Below are positions 56,911 to 64,000 of a stretch of DNA of 64,000 nt, piece by piece (within the stretch, counting starts at the first letter, position 1; each line of letters starts with the position of its first letter). A program made the translations under genes and the position numbers. The notes below the pieces were generated by a model. The model saw nothing but the letters and a program-made list of their open reading frames with translations, was not told the origin of the DNA and searched no databases. This stretch comes from Mangrovibrevibacter kandeliae (GTDB lineage: Bacteria; Pseudomonadota; Alphaproteobacteria; Rhizobiales; Rhizobiaceae): NCBI RefSeq assembly GCF_024519155.1, contig NZ_JANIFJ010000005.1, positions 124,001 to 188,000 on the forward strand, in the 5' to 3' direction.

Positions 56911-57978
56911 CTAGGTCGTGAACCTGTAGATGCTGGTGTGACGGTACCGGGCACCCGGCTCCAGACGCACCGACGGAAACTCCGGCCGGTTCGGCGAATC
57001 CGGGAAATGCTGTGGCTCGAGGCAGAAGGCGTCCGACTGACGCTGCACCTGACCGTACTTGCCGACCGTGCTCGCATCGAGGAAGTTGCCGGAATAAACC
57101 TGCAGGCCGGGCTCTGTCGTGTGGAGCTCCATGACGCGGCCGCTCGCCGGATCCTCCACCCGCGCCGCGAAGACCGGCTCGATCGACCCGCCGGCATTGA
57201 GGACGTAGTTGTGGTCGTAGCCGCGGGCCGCCGCGATCTGCGGATCGGCACCGTCATGGATGTGCTCGCCGAAGGCACGCCCGGACCGAAAGTCGAAGGC
57301 GGTGCCCTCGACCGAACGGACTTCGCCGGTCGGAATGGAGCCGGCGTCGATTGGCAGGTAGGCGTCGGCATCGACCGTCAGGCGATGGTCGAGGATGGCC
57401 TGGAGGCGCTCGGTGCCGGCGAGGTTGAAGAAGCTGTGATTGGTGAGGTTGACGATGGTCGGCGCGTCCGTCTCCGCCTCGAAGGCGATCGTCAGCTCGC
57501 CCGGCGCGGTCAATGCGTAGCGCACGCTCGCGGTCACCGTGCCGGGAAATCCCTCCTCGCCGTCCGGACTCACCCGTTCGAACGTGACCGACGGCACCGG
57601 ATCGTCCCCCAGCGCAGCGATCGTCCAGTTGCGGTGATGAAACCCGCCGGGCCCGCCATGCAGGCTGTTGGCGCCGTTGTTGCAGGCCAGCTGCACGAGG
57701 CGCCCGTCGATCTCGAAGCGGCCATGGGCGATGCGGTTGGCATAGCGCCCGATGGTCGCGCCGAGATAGAGCGGGCGCGTCTCGTACAGGCCGAGATCGG
57801 GATAGCCGAGAACCACGTCCGCCATCCGCCCGTCCCGGTCCGGGACGTAGAGCGACTGGATCGCCGCACCGAAGCCGATCAGCCGGACGGAGATCCCTTC
57901 GCCGATCAGCTCGACGGCCTCGACGGCACCGCCGTCCGAGAGCGTGCCGAACGGCCTGCGGGTGGCGGCGATCGACAT
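56911..57978 (-). CDS. galM: Aldose 1-epimerase (galactose mutarotase)
   Basis: A 355-residue GalM. Signature residues are RYANRIAHGRF, the His of NLTNHSFFNLAG, GYDHNYVL, and the Glu and Gln of TTEPGLQVYSGNF. It interconverts alpha and beta anomers of galactose and related sugars, supplying the anomer needed by the dehydrogenase. ATG 57978 overlaps the sugar dehydrogenase stop by one base; the longer frame is a shadow of that gene. Confidence 0.93.
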   Translation of the reverse strand: MSIAATRRPFGTLSDGGAVEAVELIGEGISVRLIGFGAAIQSLYVPDRDGRMADVVLGYPDLGLYETRPLYLGATIGRYANRIAHGRFEIDGRLVQLACNNGANSLHGGPGGFHHRNWTIAALGDDPVPSVTFERVSPDGEEGFPGTVTASVRYALTAPGELTIAFEAETDAPTIVNLTNHSFFNLAGTERLQAILDHRLTVDADAYLPIDAGSIPTGEVRSVEGTAFDFRSGRAFGEHIHDGADPQIAAARGYDHNYVLNAGGSIEPVFAARVEDPASGRVMELHTTEPGLQVYSGNFLDASTVGKYGQVQRQSDAFCLEPQHFPDSPNRPEFPSVRLEPGARYRHTSIYRFTT

Positions 57979-58919
57979 CAGGCGGCTCCGTTCGGTTCGT
58001 CGTGGAACGCCTCGACGATCCGGCGCGCTCCGAGCAGGAAGGCGTCGGCGACGTGCTGGAGGGGCGCCACGTCGACGTCCGAGCGGCCTTCGCCGACGAG
58101 CTCGACGAAGCGCCGGTAGATGCCGGCATACTCGCTGTCGGCCTCCGACATCACCGGCTTGCCGTCGACGACCATCTCGCTGCCGCCCTTCGACAGCGTC
58201 AACCGCCCGTCCTCGGTGTCGACGTGGATGTCCCAGGTCTGCGGCCCGGTCTGGCGCCAGTCGAACACGGCTTCGATGCGCGCGCCATTGGCGTCGGTGA
58301 AGGCAAGGTCCGCGGCGATCGGCGCCTGCTGGTTTTCGGGAAACTCGAGCGATCCCTCGGTCAGGAAGAACGGCAGCGGCAGGATGCGCGTGACGATCGA
58401 CAGCGCGTTGATGCCGGGATCGAAGACCCCGAGGCCGCCCGGCTCCCAGATCCAGGCCTGGCCGGGATGCCAGTGGCGGACGTCCTCCTTCCACTCGACC
58501 CGGACCGCACGCACCGTACGGTCGGCGAGCCAGCGGCGCGCCGGCTCGACGCCCGCGGCAAAGCGCGAGTGCCAGGTGGCGAACAGCGTCAGTCGCTTCT
58601 GCGCCGCAAGCGAGACGAGGTCGGCGAGTTCGCTGACGGTCGCGCCCGGCGGCTTTTCGAGAAGCACGTGCTTGCCGGCGGCAAGCGCCGCATGGGCCAG
58701 CGCATGGCGGACCTGCGGCGGGGTGCAGAGCGCAACCGCATCCAGCTCGACGCCGGCGAGCATCTCGGTGAGCGTCGTGAAGTTCTCAATGCCGTCGACG
58801 CTGGCCGATCGGCTCGCCGCCGCGACGAGTTCGATGCCGTCGGTCTTGGCGATCGAGGGAAAGTGCTGGTCGCGGGCGATCTTGCCGACGCCGACGAGGC
58901 CGAGGCGGATGGGAGCCAT
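57978..58919 (-). CDS. Gfo/Idh/MocA-family sugar dehydrogenase (D-galactose/L-arabinose 1-dehydrogenase)
   Basis: A 313-residue NAD(P)-dependent oxidoreductase. The Rossmann motif is LGLVGVGKIARDQH, the family motif LLEKPPGATV, and the catalytic region WHPGQAWIWEPGGLGVFDPG. Azospirillum L-arabinose 1-dehydrogenase and D-galactose 1-dehydrogenases of this family have the same length and motifs, and many accept both sugars, which share C1-C4 stereochemistry. It starts oxidation to the lactone. It is coupled to galM. Confidence 0.88.
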   Translation of the reverse strand: MAPIRLGLVGVGKIARDQHFPSIAKTDGIELVAAASRSASVDGIENFTTLTEMLAGVELDAVALCTPPQVRHALAHAALAAGKHVLLEKPPGATVSELADLVSLAAQKRLTLFATWHSRFAAGVEPARRWLADRTVRAVRVEWKEDVRHWHPGQAWIWEPGGLGVFDPGINALSIVTRILPLPFFLTEGSLEFPENQQAPIAADLAFTDANGARIEAVFDWRQTGPQTWDIHVDTEDGRLTLSKGGSEMVVDGKPVMSEADSEYAGIYRRFVELVGEGRSDVDVAPLQHVADAFLLGARRIVEAFHDEPNGAA

Positions 58920-58933
58920 GTCCGTCCCGCCAA

Positions 58934-59932
58934 TCAGAGCGCGCGCACGCGCGCCGGGCCGGCGTCGTCCGCCTGCGCCAGCGGGTTGGACAGCTTGAGC
59001 GTGAAGGGCGCCGCCTCGATCTCGAAGACGTCGCCCGGCTCGGTCCTGAAGCCGTCCGAGAAGGACAGCGTCGCCGTGCCGAAGAAGTGGACGTGGACGT
59101 CGCCCGGCCGGCGGAACTGCGGGTACTTGAAGTGATGGTGCTCGAGGTTGGCGACGTGGTGGGACATGTTCGCCTCGCCGGAGAGAAACGGCTTCTCCCA
59201 GACGGTGTCACCGCCGCGCTTGATCCGCGAGGCGCCGCGCACGTCGGCCGGCAACGGGCCGACGAGGAGTTCGGGACCGACCGCCGCGGGCCGCAGCTTG
59301 GAATGGGCGAGCCACAGGTAGTTCTGCTTCTCCGTCACGTGGTCGGAGAACTCGTTGGCGAGCGCGAAGCCGAGGCGCACCGGATTGCCGTCCGCATCGA
59401 TGACGTAGATGCCGGCGATCTCCGGCTCCTCGCCGCCGTCCTCGGCGAAGCCCGGGCTCGTCAGCGGCGCACCCGGCGCGACGAGCGCCGTACCGTCGCC
59501 CTTGTAGAACCACTCCGGCTGCACGCCGACGCCGCCATCGGCCGGCTTGCCGCCCTCGACGCCCATCTGGAACATGCGCATTGAATCGGTCGGCTTCTCC
59601 GCCGCGGCCGCCGCCTTGTGCATCTTGTCCCGGCCTTCGGCCGAGCCAAGATGGGTGAGGCCCGTGCCTGTGAGGTGAAGGTGGGCGGCGTCCGGATGGT
59701 CGATCGGAGCGAGCACGCGGCCGGCGGCCAGCGCCGCGCCGAGGTCGATGGCGCCATCGGTGCCGAGGTCGCGCAGCGCCGCCTCGAGCCCTTGGCCCGC
59801 ATCGAGCGCGCGCTGCACCAGATCATACGTGCTGGCGACGCCCGTCACCAGCTGCGCCGACCCGTCGTCCGCGACCTGCGCCACGCGGCGCGCGCCGCCC
59901 TCGTCCTTCACCTGCACCAGCCGCAAGGCCAT
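58934..59932 (-). CDS. gguC: FAH-family AraD1/GguC-like protein, probable 2-keto-3-deoxy-pentonate dehydratase
   Basis: A 332-residue protein of the fumarylacetoacetate hydrolase fold, starting MALRLVQVKDEGGARRVA. Metal-site residues are expected around EPEIAGIYVI and NEFSDH, with LAHSKLRPAAVGPELLVG conserved in GguC proteins. In Agrobacterium gguC follows gguA and gguB. An FAH-fold enzyme dehydrates 2-keto-3-deoxy-xylonate in Caulobacter (XylX), so dehydration of the L-arabonate analogue to 2-oxoglutarate semialdehyde is a reasonable inference. No DapA-type arabonate enzyme is in the window. Confidence 0.82.
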   Translation of the reverse strand: MALRLVQVKDEGGARRVAQVADDGSAQLVTGVASTYDLVQRALDAGQGLEAALRDLGTDGAIDLGAALAAGRVLAPIDHPDAAHLHLTGTGLTHLGSAEGRDKMHKAAAAAEKPTDSMRMFQMGVEGGKPADGGVGVQPEWFYKGDGTALVAPGAPLTSPGFAEDGGEEPEIAGIYVIDADGNPVRLGFALANEFSDHVTEKQNYLWLAHSKLRPAAVGPELLVGPLPADVRGASRIKRGGDTVWEKPFLSGEANMSHHVANLEHHHFKYPQFRRPGDVHVHFFGTATLSFSDGFRTEPGDVFEIEAAPFTLKLSNPLAQADDAGPARVRAL

Positions 59933-59999
59933 TCATCCAACTCCGGTCTCTTTTCATCGCGGCGGCACGGACCGATCCGCGCCGCCTGGTCTCGTCGTT

Positions 60000-61577
60000 T
60001 CAGCGCGTCTGGAGGATGCCGTCGACGCGGCGGGGCAGCGCGCCCGCCTCGCTCTCGCGCAGCGCCTTCGGCAGCAGCGCATCCGGCAGATCCTGATAGC
60101 AGACCGGGCGCAGGAAGCGCCGGATCGCCAGCGAGCCGACGGAGGTCGTGCGGCTGTCTGAGGTCGCCGGATAGGGTCCGCCATGCACCATCGCGTGGTT
60201 GACCTCGACGCCCGTCGGCCAGCCATTGGCGAGGATGCGCCCGGCGCGCTTCTCCAGCACCGGAAGCAGCGGCCGCACGGCCTCCACATCGGCCTCGTCG
60301 AGCTGCAGCGTCGCCGTGAGCTGGCCCTCCAGATGCTGCGCCGCGCGGCGCATGTCGTCGATCGAGCGGCAGCGCACGATCAGCGAGGACGCGCCGAAGA
60401 TCTCGTCCTGCAGCCGTTCGTCGGCGAGGAAGGCGTCGATGTCGGTGACGAACAGCGCGGCCTGGCAGGCGTTCTCAGTCGCGCCGCCCTGGCCGCGCTC
60501 GACGAGCGACACCTTCTCGTTGCCGGTCAGCGCGTCGACGCCGGCCTTGTAGGCGGCGTTGATGCCGGGCGTCAGCATCGTCGCGGCGGTGCTGTCCTTC
60601 AGGGCTGTCGCGGCGGCAGCGGTGAATCGGTCCAGCGCCGGCCCCTCGAGGGCGAAGACGAGGCCGGGATTGGTGCAGAACTGGCCGGCGCCCATCACCA
60701 GCGAGCCGATGAAGGCCTTGCCGAGCGCCTCGCCCCGCGCTTCGAGCGCGGCCGGCATCAGGAAGACCGGATTGACGCTGCTCATCTCGGCATAGACCGG
60801 GATCGGCTCGCGCCGCTTGCCGGCGATGTCGACGAGCGCGAGGCCGCCGGCCCGCGAGCCGGTGAAGCCGACCGCCTTGATGCGCGGATCCGACACGAGC
60901 GCGCCGCCGAGCTCCTTCGACGGGCCGGTGAGGAGCGAGAAGACGCCCTCCGGAAGGCCGCAGCTCTTCACCGCATCACGGATCGCGCGGCCGACCATCT
61001 CGGAGGTGCCGGGATGGGCGGGATGGCCCTTGACCACCACCGGGCAACCGGCGGCGAGCGCCGAAGCGGTGTCGCCGCCCGCGACCGAGAAGGCGAGCGG
61101 GAAGTTGGACGCGCCGAACACGGCGACGGGGCCGAGCGCGACATGCCGCTGGCGGATGTCGGGGCGCGGCGCCGGCTTGCGCTCCGGCTGGGCCGGATCG
61201 ACCCGCAGTTCCAGGAAATCACCGGCCCGCACGACCGACGCGAAGAGGCGCAACTGGCCGGCGGTGCGGCCGCGCTCGCCCGTCAGGCGCGCCAGCGGCA
61301 GGCCGCTCTCGGCCGACGCGCGCTCGACCAGCGCGTCGCCCAGCGCCTCGATGTTCGCGGCGATCGTCTCGAGGAACGTCGCACGGGTCTCGGTGTCGGT
61401 CTCGCTGTAGGCGTCGAAGGCGTCGGCGGCGAGCGCGCAGGCCTTTTCGACCTCGCTCGGGCCGGCAGAGGAGAAGTCGGGTTCGATGGTCGCGCCGGTC
61501 GCCGGATTGACGGCGCGGAAGGTCTCCCCCGCGCTGACGCTCGCGTTTCCGATGAGGATTTCGCCGGTGATGTCCAC
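60000..61577 (-). CDS. 2-oxoglutarate semialdehyde dehydrogenase (NADP+)
   Basis: A 525-residue aldehyde dehydrogenase. The catalytic Cys is in MGAGQFCTNPGL, the general-base Glu in VYAEMSSVNP, and cofactor binding in VFGASNFPLAFSVAGGDTASAL. Length and motifs match the alpha-ketoglutarate semialdehyde dehydrogenase group, which ends the L-arabinose, D-xylose or glucarate routes by making 2-oxoglutarate. The GTG start gives MDITGEILIGN, with AAGAAAGAG upstream; the in-frame extension beyond it is a shadow of the permease gene. Confidence 0.92.
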   Translation of the reverse strand: MDITGEILIGNASVSAGETFRAVNPATGATIEPDFSSAGPSEVEKACALAADAFDAYSETDTETRATFLETIAANIEALGDALVERASAESGLPLARLTGERGRTAGQLRLFASVVRAGDFLELRVDPAQPERKPAPRPDIRQRHVALGPVAVFGASNFPLAFSVAGGDTASALAAGCPVVVKGHPAHPGTSEMVGRAIRDAVKSCGLPEGVFSLLTGPSKELGGALVSDPRIKAVGFTGSRAGGLALVDIAGKRREPIPVYAEMSSVNPVFLMPAALEARGEALGKAFIGSLVMGAGQFCTNPGLVFALEGPALDRFTAAAATALKDSTAATMLTPGINAAYKAGVDALTGNEKVSLVERGQGGATENACQAALFVTDIDAFLADERLQDEIFGASSLIVRCRSIDDMRRAAQHLEGQLTATLQLDEADVEAVRPLLPVLEKRAGRILANGWPTGVEVNHAMVHGGPYPATSDSRTTSVGSLAIRRFLRPVCYQDLPDALLPKALRESEAGALPRRVDGILQTR

Positions 61578-61642
61578 GTTGATGCTCTTTCTTGTCTGTT
61601 CGTCCTGCCGCCGGACGAGGCCCGGCGGCGGCGGCAAGGGCG

Positions 61643-62857
61643 TCAGCCCTTGTTCTTGTTGTAGACGTCGAAGATGACGGCCACGAGGAGAACCAGGCCC
61701 TTGATGACCTGCTGGTAGTCGATGCCGATGCCCAGGATCGACATCCCGTTGTTCATGACGCCCATGATGAAGGCGCCGATGACCGCGCCGACGATGGTGC
61801 CGACGCCGCCCGACATCGAGGCGCCGCCGATGAAGACGGCCGCGATGACGTCGAGCTCGAACCCGAGGCCGGCCTTCGGCGTCGCGGTGTTCAGCCGCGC
61901 GGCGAAGACGAGGCCGGCGAGCGCGGCGAGCACGCCCATGTTGACGAAGGTCAGGAAGGTCAGGCGCTCGGTGTTGATGCCCGACAGCTTGGTGGCCTTC
62001 TCGTTGCCGCCCATGGCGTAGATGCGCCGGCCGACCGTCGTCTTGGAGGTGACGAACGAGTAGATGCCGATCAGGAGCGCCATGACGATCAGGACGTTGG
62101 GCAGCCCGCGGAACGTCGCCAGCAGATAGGCCAGATAGAGGATGGCCCCCGCGAAGACGAGGTTCTTGGCGTAGAAAAACGCCGCCGGCTCGTCGTCGTG
62201 ACCGCCGGCGCGGTTGCGCATGCGGGAGCGGAACGCGAAGAACAGGATCGCCGCCGCGACGAGAACACCGAGCAGGAGCGCGAAGGCGTTCGGCTTGCCG
62301 ACGCCGAAGATGTCGGGAACGAAGCCGGAGCTGAGGAGCTGGAAGCTGCCCGGGAACGGCCCGACCGACTGACCCGCCAGTAGCCACAGGCTGAGACCCT
62401 TGAAGACCAGCATGCCGGCCAGCGTCACGATGAAGGACGGGATGCGCCAGTAGGCGACCCAGTAGCCCTGCGCGGCGCCGATCACGCCGCCGACGCCGAG
62501 GCACAGCACCGCGGCCAGGACGTAGTTCATCTGCCACTGGACGATCATCACCGCCGCCAGCGCGCCGACGAAGCCGAGCACCGAGCCGACCGACAGGTCG
62601 ATGTGACCCGCCACGATCACCAGCAGCATGCCGAGCGCCATGATGATGATGTAGCTGTTCTGCAGGACGAGATTGGTGAGGTTGATCGGCTTCAGGAGGA
62701 TGCCGCCGGTCATGAACTGGAAGAAGACCATGATCACGATCAGCGCGAGCAGGATGCCGTATTCGCGCATGTGACGGCGGATGAAGCCGATCGAGGAGGA
62801 TCGGGCGCTGCTGCCGCTCGCGGCGGGCTGGAAGCTGTGTGCGGCTTCTTGTGTCAT
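61643..62857 (-). CDS. gguB: Sugar ABC transporter permease, GguB/MmsB type
   Basis: A 404-residue permease, longer than RbsC because of a central insert (RMRNRAGGHDDEPAAFF) before the second helix group. Motifs are GMLLVIVAGHIDLSVGSVLG, YAMGGNEKATKLSGI and ELDVIAAVFIGGASMSGG. This layout is typical of GguB and multiple-sugar permeases working with ChvE-type binding proteins. It starts 10 bases after the ATPase stop. Confidence 0.92.
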   Translation of the reverse strand: MTQEAAHSFQPAASGSSARSSSIGFIRRHMREYGILLALIVIMVFFQFMTGGILLKPINLTNLVLQNSYIIIMALGMLLVIVAGHIDLSVGSVLGFVGALAAVMIVQWQMNYVLAAVLCLGVGGVIGAAQGYWVAYWRIPSFIVTLAGMLVFKGLSLWLLAGQSVGPFPGSFQLLSSGFVPDIFGVGKPNAFALLLGVLVAAAILFFAFRSRMRNRAGGHDDEPAAFFYAKNLVFAGAILYLAYLLATFRGLPNVLIVMALLIGIYSFVTSKTTVGRRIYAMGGNEKATKLSGINTERLTFLTFVNMGVLAALAGLVFAARLNTATPKAGLGFELDVIAAVFIGGASMSGGVGTIVGAVIGAFIMGVMNNGMSILGIGIDYQQVIKGLVLLVAVIFDVYNKNKG

Positions 62858-62867
62858 TGGTTCAACC

Positions 62868-64000
62868 TCAGTTCCTGTGGCCCGAGCGGATGATCATCGA
62901 CATGATCTTTTCCTGCGACGCGTCCGCGGCGGGCAATTCGCCCACGAACCGGCCCTCGTTCATGACGTAGATGCGATCGGAGACGCCGAGGAGCTCGGGC
63001 ATCTCGGAGGAGATGACGACAACCGCACGGCCGCTCGCCGCGAGCTCGGCGATGATGGCGTAGATCTCGTACTTGGCGCCGACGTCGATGCCGCGCGTCG
63101 GCTCGTCGAGGATCAAGACGTCCGGCTCGGCGAACAGCCACTTGGCCAGCACCACCTTCTGCTGGTTGCCGCCCGACAGGTTGACCGCCTCCTGCGCGAC
63201 GCTCGAGCTCTTGATCCGCAGCCGGTCGCGGTAGTCCCGCGCAACCGCGAGCTCGCGGTGGTCGTCGACCACGATGCCGTTGGAGATGCCGTCGAGATTG
63301 GCGAGCGGGATGTTGCGCCGGATCGTCTCGTCGAGCACCAGGCCGTAGGTCTTGCGATCTTCGGTGACGTAGCAGATGCCGTTGTCGATCGCCCGCCCGA
63401 CGGTCGACACGTCAACCGGCTGGCCGTTGACGAGCACTTCGCCGGAGATGCCGACGCCGTAGGACCGGCCGAACACGCTCATGGCGAGCTCGGTGCGTCC
63501 TGCGCCCATCAACCCTGCGATGCCGACGACCTCGCCCTTGCGCACGTTGAAGCTGACATTGTCGACGACCTTGCGGTCCGAATGCAGCGGGTGGTGCGCC
63601 GTCCAGTTCCGCACCTCGAACATCACCTCGCCGATCTTCGGATCGCGCGGCGGGAATCGATCGGTCATCGAGCGGCCGACCATGTCGCGAATGATGTCGC
63701 CTTCCTCGATCGTGTTGGCGCGGCAGTCGAGGGTGGAGACCGAGGAGCCGTCGCGCAGCACGGTGATGGCGTCGGCGACGCGGCCGATCTCGTTCAGCTT
63801 GTGCGAGATCAGGATCGAGGAGATGCCCCGCGCCTTGAACTCGAGCAGCAGGTCGAGCAGCGCCTGGCTGTCGGTCTCGTTGAGGCTCGAGGTCGGCTCG
63901 TCGAGGATCAGGAGCTTGACCTCCTTCGACAGCGCCTTGGCGATCTCCACCAGCTGCTGCTTGCCGAGGCCGAGATCGGTGATGCGCGTCTGCGGCGCCT
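62868..64000 (-). CDS. gguA: Sugar ABC transporter ATPase, GguA/MmsA type, N-terminus outside window
   Basis: The frame is open to the right edge, so the visible 377 residues lack roughly the first 135. The first visible part, LGLGKQQLVEIAKALS, is the end of domain 1, with LLILDEPTSSLNE as Walker B. Domain 2 has GLMGAGRTEL, the signature LSGGNQQKVVLAKW and LDEPTRGID. It ends SMIIRSGHRN. The ChvE-type binding protein gene would be expected just beyond the window. Confidence 0.93.
   Translation of the reverse strand, partial: APQTRITDLGLGKQQLVEIAKALSKEVKLLILDEPTSSLNETDSQALLDLLLEFKARGISSILISHKLNEIGRVADAITVLRDGSSVSTLDCRANTIEEGDIIRDMVGRSMTDRFPPRDPKIGEVMFEVRNWTAHHPLHSDRKVVDNVSFNVRKGEVVGIAGLMGAGRTELAMSVFGRSYGVGISGEVLVNGQPVDVSTVGRAIDNGICYVTEDRKTYGLVLDETIRRNIPLANLDGISNGIVVDDHRELAVARDYRDRLRIKSSSVAQEAVNLSGGNQQKVVLAKWLFAEPDVLILDEPTRGIDVGAKYEIYAIIAELAASGRAVVVISSEMPELLGVSDRIYVMNEGRFVGELPAADASQEKIMSMIIRSGHRN

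Overview
This is a 64 kb chromosome-like stretch of a very GC-rich alphaproteobacterium. The gene content points to Hyphomicrobiales (Rhizobiales): a minCDE operon with a CtrA-type TTAA-N7-TTAA box, a PcaQ-type LysR regulator divergent from pca genes, an fdsGBA-fdhD-fdsD formate dehydrogenase, NAGGN osmolyte genes, a ggu/chvE-type sugar transporter and DUF2019-like proteins. An Aurantimonadaceae-like host is possible, but I cannot fix the genus. No rRNA, tRNA, CRISPR array, integrase or insertion sequence was seen. The large ORFs lying antisense to real genes are GC-rich shadows.

Layout. 0-9.1 kb is a signalling block: the end of a GGDEF response regulator, a LytS-type hybrid histidine kinase, a CheY-like receiver, a 1289-residue MASE1/CHASE/PAS hybrid kinase on the opposite strand, and an EAL phosphodiesterase. 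9.3-11.0 kb holds an orphan small protein, a phosphoglycolate phosphatase and a MaoC-type hydratase. 11.2-16.0 kb is the three-gene NAGGN osmoprotectant operon (asnO, ngg, M42 peptidase) behind a possible EcfG-type stress promoter. 16.8-20.2 kb is a less GC-rich accessory island: an HNH-like nuclease toxin candidate, two intact DUF2019-like putative immunity genes, a third interrupted by one amber codon, an unrecognised 309-residue protein, and the 3' scrap of a fourth DUF2019 copy. 20.4-27.5 kb is a soluble NAD-dependent molybdenum formate dehydrogenase operon with its LysR regulator and a T-N11-A box.

27.6-29.5 kb carries a TerC-family membrane protein, queF and a DUF1007 periplasmic protein. 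29.6-36.4 kb is pcaQ divergent from pcaC-H-G-I-J-F-pobA (4-hydroxybenzoate and protocatechuate degradation) with a 9+9 bp dyad between them; pcaB and pcaD are not in the window. 36.4-46.6 kb holds a secreted polysaccharide deacetylase, a TetR-controlled RND efflux pair in pump-then-adaptor order, a GH13 glucosidase or trehalose synthase relative, and minCDE with a strong terminator.

47-64 kb, all on the minus strand, is a sugar catabolic region. A GguAB-type importer, an alpha-ketoglutarate semialdehyde dehydrogenase, an FAH-family AraD1 protein, a Gfo/Idh sugar dehydrogenase, galM, an IlvD/Edd dehydratase, dgoK, dgoA and an SMP-30 lactonase form one run of genes. A YtfQRT-YjfF importer and a GntR/FCD regulator follow. 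Together they can encode the oxidative (De Ley-Doudoroff) route from D-galactose to pyruvate plus triose phosphate, and the non-phosphorylative route from L-arabinose to 2-oxoglutarate, probably sharing the dehydrogenase, lactonase and dehydratase.

The best candidate for something undescribed is the 16.8-20.2 kb island, read as a toxin gene followed by an expanding and decaying array of immunity paralogues with an unknown gene inside it.
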